This document shows, piece after piece, positions 49,989-59,397 of a stretch of 64,000 nucleotides of DNA (positions are counted from its first letter, which is position 1; each line of letters opens with the position of its first letter). The notes under the pieces are model-generated. The model was not told where the DNA came from. It saw only the letters and a list, made by a program, of their open reading frames with translations, and ran no database searches. The DNA is from an uncultured Bacilli bacterium (lineage in GTDB: Bacteria > Bacillota_I > Bacilli_A > RF39 > UBA660): positions 1-64,000 of the forward strand of contig CAKPCH010000001.1 in NCBI GenBank assembly GCA_934141535.1, written 5' to 3'. The position numbers were made by a program, and so were the translations under genes.

Positions 49989-51950
49989 ATGAAAACTGTT
50001 AAAAGAATAGGTAAAATAAGTATAATTTGTATTTTAATTTGTAGTTTTATGTACCTTAGTTTATATTTAGTTGCTCATGTAACTAAGAGATTAGATATAA
50101 ATACTGCTAATGGATATTACTTATATGATACTAGTGGTAACTTAATAAACGGCGCTAGTGATAAATGGATTAAATTAAGTGATATATCACCTTACTTAGT
50201 GAGTGCTACTATAGCTATTGAAGATAAGAATTTTTATAATCATCAAGGATTTGATTATTTAAGAATTATGAAATCACTTTACATAAATATAGTAAATAAA
50301 AAAACTTTACAGGGTGCTTCTACTATAACACAACAGTATGCCAAAAACTTATTTTTAACTTTTGATAAAACATGGGAAAGAAAATTAAAAGAAGCTTGGC
50401 TTACTATACAATTAGAAAGTCAATATAGTAAAGATGAGATACTAGAAGGATATTTAAATACTATAAATTATGGTGGAGTTTATGGTATAGAAAATGCTAG
50501 TTATTATTATTTTAATAAGAGTGCTAAAGATTTAAATTTAAGTGAAGCATCTATTTTAGCAGGTATACCTAAGTCCCCTACTAACTACTCCCCTATTTTA
50601 AATTATGATAAATCAAAAAATAGACAAAAAATAGTATTGAGTGCTATGGCTAATAATAACTATATTACAGAAAAAGAAGAAAATGATGCTTATAATACTA
50701 AATTAAATTTTTATGGATATTTAGAAAATAAAAATTTAAATACTATAAGATACTTTCAAGATAGTGTTATGGATGAATTAAAAACTTTAAACTTACCTAG
50801 TTCTTTTCTTGATATAGGTGGTCTTAAAATATATACTACTATGGATTTAAATACTCAAACTATTCTTGATGAAGCAATTAAAAATAATGAAATAAAAGAA
50901 GATATGCAAATGTCTAGTATAGTAGCAAACCCTAATAATGGTGAAGTACTTGCTATTGCAGGTGGTAAGGATTATAGTAAAAGCCAATATAATAGAGCTC
51001 TTTATTCTAAAAGACAAGTTGGATCTACTTTAAAACCATTTCTTTATTATTCAGCACTTGAAAATGGCTTTACAGAATCTACTACATTTACAAGTGAAAA
51101 AACTACATTTGTATTTTCTAATAATAAAACATATAGTCCGTCTAATTACAATAATAAATATGGAAATAAAAATATAACTATGGCTGCTGCTATTGCATAT
51201 TCAGAAAATATATATGCTGTTAAAACTCATCTTTTTCTTGGAGAAGAAACATTAGTTGAAATGTTAAAAAGAGTTGGTATATCATCTAAACTAGAAGCAA
51301 TACCTTCACTTGCTCTTGGTACTAATGAGATAACTTTAAAAGATATGGTACAGGCTTATTCTACATTTGCTAGTCTAGGTTATAAAACTAAACCTCATTT
51401 TATAAAAAGGATAGAAGATAAAAATGGAAATATATTATATGAGTATAAAGAAAAAAGTGAACAAATATTAAATTCGAGTTTAGTCTATATAATGAATGAA
51501 ATACTAACTAGTACTTATAACTATAATTTTATAGATTATAATTATCCTACGTGCTACGATATAGCAAATAAATTAACTCATAAATATTCTATTAAAACAG
51601 GTACTACTGATACTGATCACTTAATATTTGGATATAATAAAGATATTGTAGTTGGTATATGGAGTGGTTATGATGATAATAGATATACAGAAGCTAGTGA
51701 TGGTAAAGTTATTAAAAATATATGGGTAGATATTATGGAGAATTATTTTAAAGATAAAAAGACTTCATGGTATGATATTCCATCTAATGTTGTTGGAGTT
51801 TTAATGAATCCAGTTAATGGTACTATAGCTGATGAAAATAGTGATAAAGCTACTATGTTTTATTATATTAAAGGAACAGAACCTACATATAAAAATGACT
51901 CATTAGAGTCACTTATACCTACTATAAAACAAGAAGATACTAGTAATTAG
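49989..51950 (+). CDS. Class A penicillin-binding protein (PBP1a type)
   Basis: This bifunctional glycan polymerase and transpeptidase has 653 residues from ATG 49989 (AGGGTGAT site). After one membrane helix (about 8-30) comes the GT51 domain with EDKNFYNHQGFD (catalytic Glu), GASTITQQYAKNLFL and SEASILAGIPKSPTNYSP. The transpeptidase domain has SxxK in STLKPF (about 345), SEN (about 405) and KTGTT (about 535). A short tail follows. It assembles peptidoglycan at the membrane surface. Gene symbol not assigned because several class A PBPs are usual. Confidence 0.93.
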   Translation: MKTVKRIGKISIICILICSFMYLSLYLVAHVTKRLDINTANGYYLYDTSGNLINGASDKWIKLSDISPYLVSATIAIEDKNFYNHQGFDYLRIMKSLYINIVNKKTLQGASTITQQYAKNLFLTFDKTWERKLKEAWLTIQLESQYSKDEILEGYLNTINYGGVYGIENASYYYFNKSAKDLNLSEASILAGIPKSPTNYSPILNYDKSKNRQKIVLSAMANNNYITEKEENDAYNTKLNFYGYLENKNLNTIRYFQDSVMDELKTLNLPSSFLDIGGLKIYTTMDLNTQTILDEAIKNNEIKEDMQMSSIVANPNNGEVLAIAGGKDYSKSQYNRALYSKRQVGSTLKPFLYYSALENGFTESTTFTSEKTTFVFSNNKTYSPSNYNNKYGNKNITMAAAIAYSENIYAVKTHLFLGEETLVEMLKRVGISSKLEAIPSLALGTNEITLKDMVQAYSTFASLGYKTKPHFIKRIEDKNGNILYEYKEKSEQILNSSLVYIMNEILTSTYNYNFIDYNYPTCYDIANKLTHKYSIKTGTTDTDHLIFGYNKDIVVGIWSGYDDNRYTEASDGKVIKNIWVDIMENYFKDKKTSWYDIPSNVVGVLMNPVNGTIADENSDKATMFYYIKGTEPTYKNDSLESLIPTIKQEDTSN

Positions 51951-51956
51951 TATCTT
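51934..51956. terminator. Bidirectional terminator between the PBP and surface-protein genes
   Basis: AAGATACTA/TAGTATCTT stem containing the PBP stop codon, between convergent genes. Confidence 0.65.
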
Positions 51957-53236
51957 TATTGTATTTCTGATTTAGAAAGAGTTATAACTGGACGGACACC
52001 ATTATAGCCCGTAGTGCCGACGGTGATGTTGCCCAAGCCGCCGCCAAAGTAAACATCCCACGCGTTGTCAGAGTCATCAGCGTGAGGTGTTATTGTCCAA
52101 TAACCATATACTCCTGATACCGGATGGGTTGTATTATGCAAATAATCATATAGCCATGTTTGATCCAATGATGGAGAATTTAAATAATTCTTACCATCAG
52201 CAATCGCTATTTGACTGGCACTTGGAAAACTTACTTCTACTCCATCTTTATTGAAAATACTTTTTATATGGCCTAAATAATCTTTGCCAGTTGTAGCGCT
52301 ACTTCCTGTTAGAGTTATATTTTTACAAGTTGCGTTATCTGTTCCTCCATCTGTACACCAAGCTAATGTTTTTGGTACATAGGAATCTGTATAATTTTCT
52401 TTCATGATTAAACTTACTGTATCTGCATTGTTTTCAAGTACAAAAAAGGTATTTGAATAACTATCCCCTACTTGGCACGTATATTCATCTCCATATGCAA
52501 ATTGATTCATTGGTACATTACCTGTAGTCGCTACTGTTACTGCCTTACACATTTTATCAGTTTCTTCTGGTAATGTTGGAGTTCCACTTATACTTGTTGA
52601 TCCATATGTTAAATATATATTTCCAAAGTCTATTCTAAATGGACCATCTGCTACACTTGATCCACTTGTATATTCTATTGTTACTTTTACTACTTCACTA
52701 CTACTTTTCTTTAGTGTATGTCCTGTTATATTTAGGGTTGTTTCTGTATATACATCACTTAATACTGTTGTTGTTACTTTTATTCCGTTACAAGCGCTTG
52801 CTACTAAAGAGGATGTTGTACCTGTTCCTGCTACACACTCTTTAAATGATGTTTTTCCTTTTATATTATTAAACACTACACTACTTAAATATGCATCATA
52901 ATTTCCTGCATTTCTTGCATAAAATGTATATTCTACTTTTTCACCAGGTGATGTGAAATTTGCACTTATTCCACTTATTGTTGGATTACCACTATTATCT
53001 ATTGTTGGTGTACCTGCTGTCGCATTTCCTGTTTTTGTTACTGTTACTCCTGTTGTAGATAAACTATCACTCTTTGATGAGAATACTACTTTAAACTCTC
53101 CTGAATCTGGAGTTACTGTAGCATTTGAACTAATAGTCAACGTACTTGAAAAAGCTGCAAAAGCTATAGTTAATCCTAGTACACTTACTATAGTCATTAT
53201 TAATATTAATGTTGTATTCCTTCTACCATATCCCAT
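51956..53236 (-). CDS. TasA-like surface protein with diversified lectin-like domain, cassette 5
   Basis: The 426-residue protein has the TasA-like signal (AFAAFSSTLTISSNATVTP) and domain, then the lectin-like domain from AYGDEYTCQVGDSYSNTFFVLEN to GYWTITPHADDSDNAWDVYFG and GVRPVITLSKS. Outside the variable end it is closely similar to 45995. The variable end is about 56% G+C, the highest contrast in the window. It is divergent from an Rpn nuclease gene and convergent with the PBP gene. Confidence 0.77.
   Translation of the reverse strand: MGYGRRNTTLILIMTIVSVLGLTIAFAAFSSTLTISSNATVTPDSGEFKVVFSSKSDSLSTTGVTVTKTGNATAGTPTIDNSGNPTISGISANFTSPGEKVEYTFYARNAGNYDAYLSSVVFNNIKGKTSFKECVAGTGTTSSLVASACNGIKVTTTVLSDVYTETTLNITGHTLKKSSSEVVKVTIEYTSGSSVADGPFRIDFGNIYLTYGSTSISGTPTLPEETDKMCKAVTVATTGNVPMNQFAYGDEYTCQVGDSYSNTFFVLENNADTVSLIMKENYTDSYVPKTLAWCTDGGTDNATCKNITLTGSSATTGKDYLGHIKSIFNKDGVEVSFPSASQIAIADGKNYLNSPSLDQTWLYDYLHNTTHPVSGVYGYWTITPHADDSDNAWDVYFGGGLGNITVGTTGYNGVRPVITLSKSEIQ
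51988..52090 (-). other. Variable region of cassette 5, putative retroelement target
   Basis: 50 of 90 bases at 52001-52090 are G or C. Variable codons include CAC, GAT, GAC, GAC, AAC, GAT, TAC, GGC, GGC, GGC, AAC, ACC, GGC. Constant codons and the closing GGTGTCCGTCCAGTTATAAC match the other targets. Confidence 0.72.
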
Positions 53237-53267
53237 ATTTTTAAATCCTTCCTTACCTTATAACAAC

Positions 53268-53296
53268 ATTATATTATCAAAAAAAGAAAAAAACAA
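53268..53296 (-). promoter_or_regulatory. Promoter of cassette 5
   Basis: TTGTTT (53296-53291), 17 nt made of T4-C-T7-GATAA, TATAAT (53273-53268). A weak hairpin ATATTTT/AAAATAT precedes the -35. The C interrupts the T-run, which should make it more stable than the tracts at 7136 and 47315. Confidence 0.6.
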
Positions 53297-53383
53297 GCAA
53301 TATTTTCAAAAAATATCAAAAAAGTTGTCCGAAAAAAAAGAATTTTCAAAAGTTTTATATAATAATATATATGAGGTGGTTTG

Positions 53384-54214
53384 ATGAAGAAATTTTATAA
53401 ATTAAAAAACAATGCTGTTTTTAAAGCTGTTTTTTGTAAAGAAAAGAATAAAGATTTATTTGAGTTATTATTACAAGAAGCTTTAAATAAAAAAATTAAT
53501 ATTATTAGTATTAATACTCCTGAAATCTATAAAAATAATGTCTATGAAAAAGGTAGAACTTTAGATGTTTTAATTAGATCTAATAATTTATTAATTAATG
53601 TTGAAATTAATACTTTTGTTTCTAATTCTTTAAAAAGAAGAAATGCTGGTTATATCTTTAGAAAGTATAGTGAACTTACTCATATGGGTGAATCTTATAA
53701 TTCTATGCCTTTAGTTATTCAAATTAATCTAAGTAGTTTAAATAGTAATAAGTTAGTTTATAAATATAATTTATATGATAAAATTAATAATAAAACATAT
53801 ATAGATAATCTAGAAATTTACGAGTTTAATATTACTAAAATTAAAGAAACGTGTTATAATAAATCTAGTAAATACAGGTTACTTAGTTTACTTGATTGTA
53901 ATAAGGAAGAACTGGATTTAATTAAGGGAGACGATATTGTGGAAAGAATAAAGAATGAGGTTAATTATTTAAATGATGATCCTGATTTTATTAAGTACAT
54001 GAGTGAAGAAGATGAGGCTAGATTACTTAAGAATACTTTAAAAGAAGATGCTTATCAAACTGGTATCGAAGAAGGAATTGAAAAAGGAAGTAAACAACAA
54101 AAACTAATAACAGCAAAAGAATTATTAAAGAATAATATACCAATAGACATTATAATTAAATCTACTGGTCTTACAGAAAACGAAATTAACAGCACAAAAA
54201 ACAAAGAAAATTAA
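53384..54214 (+). CDS. Rpn-family PD-(D/E)XK nuclease/transposase-like protein
   Basis: The 276-residue protein starts at ATG 53384 after GAGGTGG. The N-terminal nuclease-fold domain has FKAVFCKEKNKDLFELLLQEAL, TLDVLIRSNNLLINVEINTF (a PD-ExK-like arrangement: Asp in LDVLIR, ExN in NVEIN) and RRNAGYIFRKYSEL. The tail has GIEEGIEKG repeats and KELLKNNIPIDII. Rpn proteins promote DNA rearrangement or act in defence in other bacteria. The C-terminus is duplicated at 1-279. Confidence 0.85.
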   Translation: MKKFYKLKNNAVFKAVFCKEKNKDLFELLLQEALNKKINIISINTPEIYKNNVYEKGRTLDVLIRSNNLLINVEINTFVSNSLKRRNAGYIFRKYSELTHMGESYNSMPLVIQINLSSLNSNKLVYKYNLYDKINNKTYIDNLEIYEFNITKIKETCYNKSSKYRLLSLLDCNKEELDLIKGDDIVERIKNEVNYLNDDPDFIKYMSEEDEARLLKNTLKEDAYQTGIEEGIEKGSKQQKLITAKELLKNNIPIDIIIKSTGLTENEINSTKNKEN

Positions 54215-54228
54215 TTCTTTGTTTTTTT
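54195..54228. terminator. Bidirectional terminator after the Rpn gene
   Basis: AAAACAAAGAA/TTCTTTGTTTT stem with T7 on the plus strand and an A-run on the other side. Confidence 0.75.
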
Positions 54229-55033
54229 ACTTACTCTTTATATTTATACATGCTACTTCTGGTTTAAATAGAATATTTAACTTATTAAAAATTTTTTTAT
54301 TAGAAATAACTTTTATACCAGAAGTAATTATTATATTAGTATTATTTATTTTTTTATATCCATATATATTTTTAGGGAATAATTGTTTTTGAGGATTTAC
54401 TAATCCATTAGTCTTAAATACTTTTCTTAAAAAACTTGGAACTAACCCACCATGCATATGACCACATAATATTAAATCTAAAGAATTAGAATTAATAAAT
54501 TCTTTATTTAATACATTTACTGGTGAATGACATAATAATACATTATAGAACTTTTTATTAGTTTTAATAGTTTTAGTATTATTTTTAAAGTCTATATAAC
54601 TTTCTTTATTAAACATAAAATGTGTTATTGGAAGTGTTAAACCTATAAAATTTATATTATCAATTATTGCATTTTCATTATCTAAGAAATAAACATTATC
54701 TATAGATTTAATTTTATCTATAAGATTATTATTTAATTTAAATTCTTTTTTAGTTTTATTATAATAAAATTCATGGTTTCCTAAAGATATTATAACTTTT
54801 GATATTTTAGAAAGTTTTAATAAAAAATTTAAAAGTACTTCTTCATCTTTTATATTAGAACATTCAGTTAAATCACCTGGTATACATATAAATTTAGGCT
54901 TTTGTTTTTTTATATTATCTAAAACTTCATTTAATAATTTTATATCTTTTTTTGATATATAATGTATATCTGATATTAATAATATTTTAGTATTTATACC
55001 TTTTATATTATAAGTTGTATTAGTCATTTTCAT
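54227..55033 (-). CDS. Metallophosphoesterase
   Basis: The 268-residue calcineurin-like phosphoesterase has the metal-binding motifs LLISDIHY (DxH), CIPGDLTE (GD), VISLGNHEFYY (GNHE), VLLCHSP (H) and LILCGHMHGG (GHxH). No signal peptide is evident, so it probably acts inside, on UDP-diacylglucosamine-like or cyclic-nucleotide substrates; unresolved. It overlaps tgt by 14 nt. The ATG at 55027 is an alternative start. Confidence 0.88.
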   Translation of the reverse strand: MKMTNTTYNIKGINTKILLISDIHYISKKDIKLLNEVLDNIKKQKPKFICIPGDLTECSNIKDEEVLLNFLLKLSKISKVIISLGNHEFYYNKTKKEFKLNNNLIDKIKSIDNVYFLDNENAIIDNINFIGLTLPITHFMFNKESYIDFKNNTKTIKTNKKFYNVLLCHSPVNVLNKEFINSNSLDLILCGHMHGGLVPSFLRKVFKTNGLVNPQKQLFPKNIYGYKKINNTNIIITSGIKVISNKKIFNKLNILFKPEVACINIKSK

Positions 55034-56150
55034 GTTTTGAGCAATAATTTTTTATAAAGTTATCTTTATATTCTAAAATATTATCTTCTTTTATAGCAAG
55101 TCTTAAGTCTTCTGTTAATTTAATTAAAAATCTAATATTATGTATAGAAAGTAATCTTTGGCCAAAAGATTCGTTTGCTACTATTAAATGTCTAATATAT
55201 GCTTTTGTATAGTTCTTGCAAGCATAACAATCGCAATTTTCTTCTATAGGTGTAAAATCTTCTTTGTATTTAGCATTTTTTATATTTATTTTACCATATC
55301 TAGTAAATGCATTCCCATGGCGCGCTATACGTGTTGGGAGTACACAGTCAAACATATCTACTCCACGTATTACACCTTCTATAATATCTATTGGATCTCC
55401 TACTCCCATTAAATATCTTGGTTTATCTTCTGGTAAATATTTTATAGCATAATCTATCATTTTATACATTGTAGTTTTATCTTCACCTACACTAGTACCA
55501 CCTATACTATAACCATCAAAATCCATTTCTACTGTTTTTAAAGCACTATATTTTCTTAAATCTTCATATTCTCCACCTTGAACTATCCCAAATAAAGATT
55601 GTCTTTCATTATTAAAAACATCTTTACCTCTTTTAGCCCATCTTAATGTACGTTCTGTTGATGCTTTAGCATATTCATAACTAGCAGGATATGGTATACA
55701 TTCATCAAATGACATAGCTATATCACTATCTAATTTATTTTGAATCTCAATTGATAATTCTGGGGTCAAAAATAATGGTGAACCGTCTATGTGACTTTTA
55801 AAATGTACTCCTTCTTCTGTAATATCTTTTTTCTTATTTTTAGCTAAACTAAATACTTGAAAACCACCACTATCAGTAAGTATAGGTCCATCATAATTCA
55901 TAAATCGATGAAGTCCACCTGCTTTATCTACTATATTTTCACCAGGCCTAAGCCATAAATGATATGTATTTGATAATATAACAGCACTCCCTACTTTTTT
56001 TAATTCTTCTGGAGATAATGTTTTTACTGTTGCTTGTGTTCCTACAGGCATAAACATAGGAGTTAAAAAACTACCATAATTAGTATGTAATATACCATTA
56101 CGAGCACAAGTTTTAGTATCATTTTCTATTAATTCATATTTTATTTTCAT
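55020..56150 (-). CDS. tgt: tRNA-guanine transglycosylase
   Basis: It exchanges the wobble G34 of GUN-anticodon tRNAs (including the tRNA-Asn here) for preQ1/queuine. The 376 residues have the nucleophile Asp in LTDSGGFQVFSL (about 92), the catalytic MFDCVLPTRIARHGNAFT (about 265) and the zinc ligands CDCYACKNYTKAYIRHL (about 305-335). Confidence 0.96.
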   Translation of the reverse strand: MKIKYELIENDTKTCARNGILHTNYGSFLTPMFMPVGTQATVKTLSPEELKKVGSAVILSNTYHLWLRPGENIVDKAGGLHRFMNYDGPILTDSGGFQVFSLAKNKKKDITEEGVHFKSHIDGSPLFLTPELSIEIQNKLDSDIAMSFDECIPYPASYEYAKASTERTLRWAKRGKDVFNNERQSLFGIVQGGEYEDLRKYSALKTVEMDFDGYSIGGTSVGEDKTTMYKMIDYAIKYLPEDKPRYLMGVGDPIDIIEGVIRGVDMFDCVLPTRIARHGNAFTRYGKINIKNAKYKEDFTPIEENCDCYACKNYTKAYIRHLIVANESFGQRLLSIHNIRFLIKLTEDLRLAIKEDNILEYKDNFIKNYCSKHEND

Positions 56151-56257
56151 ATTTCACCTCAAGACCTATTAATTATAACATTTAAACTTTAATAAGTAAA
56201 TAATTTGACTTTTTTTTATTTTAGTATATAATACTTGTTACAAAAAGGAGTGAAAAG

Positions 56258-56710
56258 ATGGATAGATCATATGAATTAGATTTAGCTACATTTTATAAAA
56301 ATTTAAATTTAGCGCAATTCAGTAAATTAGATTTTAAAACTATATTAAAATTAAAATGTTTATCAAAAAAATTAAATACTTGTTTTAGTACGTATGCTGA
56401 TAAAAAAGATCAACAAAAGAAATATATAAAAACAGCACGTCATATTGGTAGAAACCCAGAAATTTATGGAGTAAATGGATATGAACAAATATACTTTTTA
56501 TTTATGTTTTCTGTTGATCCAACTTTTGAAGCTTTAAAAATATATGCTGAATCTAATAAGATAGACGAAATTAAAATTAAATTCTTCAATAGATTTGGTT
56601 TATTTGATAAAAATTTAGTTTTATTAGAAAAATTTTATATCAAGAATTTTGCACTTAAAAAGCAAAAACAAGAGATTAGTGAAGAAATAACAAAAAGAAT
56701 TTTCAAATAA
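56258..56710 (+). CDS. Small protein of unknown function
   Basis: The 150-residue mostly helical protein with an AAGGAGTG site has no recognised domain. It contains LKLKCLSKKLNTCFSTYADKKDQQKKYIKTARHIG and a lysine-rich end. It has a TATAAT-type promoter at about 56224. It stands alone, convergent with murF through a shared hairpin. Confidence 0.6.
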   Translation: MDRSYELDLATFYKNLNLAQFSKLDFKTILKLKCLSKKLNTCFSTYADKKDQQKKYIKTARHIGRNPEIYGVNGYEQIYFLFMFSVDPTFEALKIYAESNKIDEIKIKFFNRFGLFDKNLVLLEKFYIKNFALKKQKQEISEEITKRIFK

Positions 56711-56719
56711 TTCTTTTTT
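56692..56719. terminator. Shared terminator of the 56258 gene and murF
   Basis: AAAAAGAATT/AATTCTTTTT stem with T-runs on both strands. Confidence 0.7.
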
Positions 56720-57999
56720 TATTTTAATAAATAATCTACTACTTGATCTAAATTCATTCTTCTAGAACCTTTAACATATATATAACTATTATTTATATTT
56801 AATTTACTTAAATAATCTATAAAATCTATAGTACTACTAAAATGTTTCCCCTTTATATATTTCGAATAATTGCCTATTGTATATATTTCTTTATTACTTA
56901 ATACTTTTAATTTTTTATTTACTTTTTTATGAATACGTTTAGAATATTTACCTAGTTCTAACATATCTGCTAATATAATTATCTTTTTTTTATCTATTTT
57001 TTTTAAATAATCAATTCCTGCTTTTATTGATTCATAACTAGCATTATAACAATCATTTATTATTATATTACTATTTTTCTTTATAATATTCATTCTTTTA
57101 TCAGTCATTTTAAAGTTCTTTATTCTTTTAATTATTGTTTTTATATTTATATTATAATCTAGACATACTTTAATAGCTAATAATATATCATTTATAAAAT
57201 GAATTCCAGGATTATTAAATACTATCTTATATTCTTTATCTAGTGTTATTTTAAATGATAATTTATTAATATCACAAGTGATATGGTGCGCTACTAAATC
57301 ATTTTTTTTATTTATACCACACTTATAACATTTTAATTTTTTTAAATATTTATCATCGCCATTAACTATTAATTTTTTATTTTCTATTCCATCTAATATA
57401 CTTGTCTTTTCTTTAAAAATATTTTTTTTATTTTTAAAATACTCTAAATGTGAACTACCTATATTTGTTATTACTCCTATATCAGGATTTGTCATTAAAG
57501 ATAATGTACTTATTTCACCCATATGATTAGAGCCAAGTTCTAATACTATTATGTCATAATTATTATTCATTTTAAAAAGTGTTTGTGATATTCCTATTAT
57601 ATTATTTTTACTTTCTTCATTTTTTAATACTTTATATTTACTTTCTAATATGTAGCTAATTAAATCTTTTGTTGTTGTTTTACCATTTGATCCCGTTATA
57701 CTAATTAATGGTATATTTTTATACTGTTTTCTTATATAATTAGAAATTTTATATAAACTTAAATATGTATCTTCTACTACTATGCAATTTTCATGTTTAT
57801 TATTTGTAATACAGAAAAGTGCTCCTTTATTAAATGCTTCATCTACATAATCAAATCCATCATAATTTTTACCTTTAAGTGCGATAAATACATCGTTTTT
57901 TTCTATTTTTCTTGAATCTGTTTCTATTTTATTTATTTTTTCTAAGCACTTAAAATCTACATTACATTCTAATATTTTTGTAATGTCGTCTAAAGTCAT
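56719..57999 (-). CDS. murF: UDP-MurNAc-tripeptide:D-Ala-D-Ala ligase
   Basis: It adds D-Ala-D-Ala to the cytoplasmic peptidoglycan precursor. The 426 residues follow the three-domain Mur ligase plan: N-terminal substrate domain (FIALKGKNYDGFDYVDEA), ATPase domain with SITGSNGKTTTKDLI (P-loop, about 110) and LELGSNHMGEI, and the C-terminal domain with DCYNASYESIKAG and GSRRMNLD. Confidence 0.95.
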   Translation of the reverse strand: MTLDDITKILECNVDFKCLEKINKIETDSRKIEKNDVFIALKGKNYDGFDYVDEAFNKGALFCITNNKHENCIVVEDTYLSLYKISNYIRKQYKNIPLISITGSNGKTTTKDLISYILESKYKVLKNEESKNNIIGISQTLFKMNNNYDIIVLELGSNHMGEISTLSLMTNPDIGVITNIGSSHLEYFKNKKNIFKEKTSILDGIENKKLIVNGDDKYLKKLKCYKCGINKKNDLVAHHITCDINKLSFKITLDKEYKIVFNNPGIHFINDILLAIKVCLDYNINIKTIIKRIKNFKMTDKRMNIIKKNSNIIINDCYNASYESIKAGIDYLKKIDKKKIIILADMLELGKYSKRIHKKVNKKLKVLSNKEIYTIGNYSKYIKGKHFSSTIDFIDYLSKLNINNSYIYVKGSRRMNLDQVVDYLLK

Positions 58000-58020
58000 A
58001 TTATCACCAATATATTATAT

Positions 58021-58054
58021 TAAAAAAACCAAGTTCTATGTTAGAAACTTGGTT
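58021..58054 (-). terminator. Terminator of tig
   Basis: AACCAAGTT/AACTTGGTT stem with T7 on the minus strand. Confidence 0.8.
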
Positions 58055-58060
58055 CTTATT

Positions 58061-59317
58061 TTATTTTTTGATAACTTCAAAAGCTTTTTTAACTTCTAAA
58101 TCATATTTTATATAATCTAAATTTTCTCCGTATTGTGCTTTTACTTCATCTTTAGTCATATTGTATTTTTTAGCTATTTCTTCTACTTCATTATCTATTT
58201 CTTCATCAGTTACTTTAATATTTTCTTTTTCTATTATACTTTCTAATATTAATCTATATTTAATTCTTTTTAAAGCTTCTTCTTTATATTGTTCTTTTAA
58301 AGCTTCTTTATTAGAATTTGTATATTGATAGAATTGTTCTAATGATATTCCTTGCATACCAATATGTTCTTTAAAATGTTCAACCATTCTTTCAGTCTCA
58401 TCGTTTATCATAGTATCAGGTACATCTATTTGTGTATTTTCTGATATTTTAGCAAGTAAATCTTCTATATATTTATCTTCTGCTTGAGCTTCTTTTTGTG
58501 TTTTAATGTTTTCTTTTACTTGTGCTTCTAAAGCTTCTTTACTATCTATTCCATCCATTCCTAAATCTTCAAAGAATTCATGATCTAATTCAGGAATTTT
58601 AATTTCTTTTACTTCATTTACTTTAACTTTAAAAGTAACAGGTGCTCCTTTTAAATCTGAAGCATGATAATCTTCTGGGAATGTTACATTAATATCTTTT
58701 TCCTCATCTTTTTTCATACCTATTAATTGTTCTTCAAATCCAGGAATAAATGTATGTGAACCAATCTCTAATGAATAGTTTTCACCTTTTCCACCTTCAA
58801 AAGCAACTCCATCTTTAAATCCTTCAAAATCAATAACTGCTATATCACCATTTTCTATAGCACCTTCTTTAACTATATTTTCTTTATAGTGTTCTCTCAT
58901 ATGATTTATTGATTCTTCTACTTCTTTAGCACTTACAGTTACTTTATCTTTCTTTACATCTAATCCTTTATATTTACCTAATACAACTTCTGGTTTAAGT
59001 GTTATAGTAAATACATATTCTATATGTTTTTCATCTATAGATTTAATATCTAGTAAAGGTTGTGCTGCTATTTGTAAAGCTTTATTTTCTTCTATTAACT
59101 TATTATAAGCAGCTTCAACTGCATAGTTTGAAGCATCCATGAAAAGAGATTCTATACCATATTTTTTAATAAATACAGCTTTAGGAGCTTTACCAGGTCT
59201 AAAACCATCTATTTTTGCTTTTTTATTAGCACTTTCAAATGCTTTATCTAATGCATCTTCCCATTCTTTACCCTCTACTTTAATTGTTATTTCTTTTAAA
59301 TTTTTATTTTTTTCCAT
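58061..59317 (-). CDS. tig: Trigger factor
   Basis: Ribosome-bound chaperone with peptidyl-prolyl isomerase activity. The 418 residues have the ribosome-docking segment GFRPGKAPKAVF (about 40, the usual GFRxGKxP), the FKBP domain (about 155-245, GDIAVIDFEGFKDGVAFEGG, FEEQLIGMKKDEEKDI) and the helical C-terminal arms. Confidence 0.96.
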   Translation of the reverse strand: MEKNKNLKEITIKVEGKEWEDALDKAFESANKKAKIDGFRPGKAPKAVFIKKYGIESLFMDASNYAVEAAYNKLIEENKALQIAAQPLLDIKSIDEKHIEYVFTITLKPEVVLGKYKGLDVKKDKVTVSAKEVEESINHMREHYKENIVKEGAIENGDIAVIDFEGFKDGVAFEGGKGENYSLEIGSHTFIPGFEEQLIGMKKDEEKDINVTFPEDYHASDLKGAPVTFKVKVNEVKEIKIPELDHEFFEDLGMDGIDSKEALEAQVKENIKTQKEAQAEDKYIEDLLAKISENTQIDVPDTMINDETERMVEHFKEHIGMQGISLEQFYQYTNSNKEALKEQYKEEALKRIKYRLILESIIEKENIKVTDEEIDNEVEEIAKKYNMTKDEVKAQYGENLDYIKYDLEVKKAFEVIKK

Positions 59318-59397
59318 AATTCTTCCTCCAATACTTATATAGTATATAATATTTTTAATAAATTAGCAAGAATTTTTACTGTTTTCGTATTTATTTA

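Noticed and set aside
42780..53236. Reverse transcriptase or template repeat for the variable regions
   Set aside because: I searched both strands and all gene-free stretches of the window and found neither; the system must lie elsewhere if it exists.
56151..56257. preQ1 riboswitch upstream of tgt
   Set aside because: The 100 nt leader region shows no preQ1 aptamer pattern.
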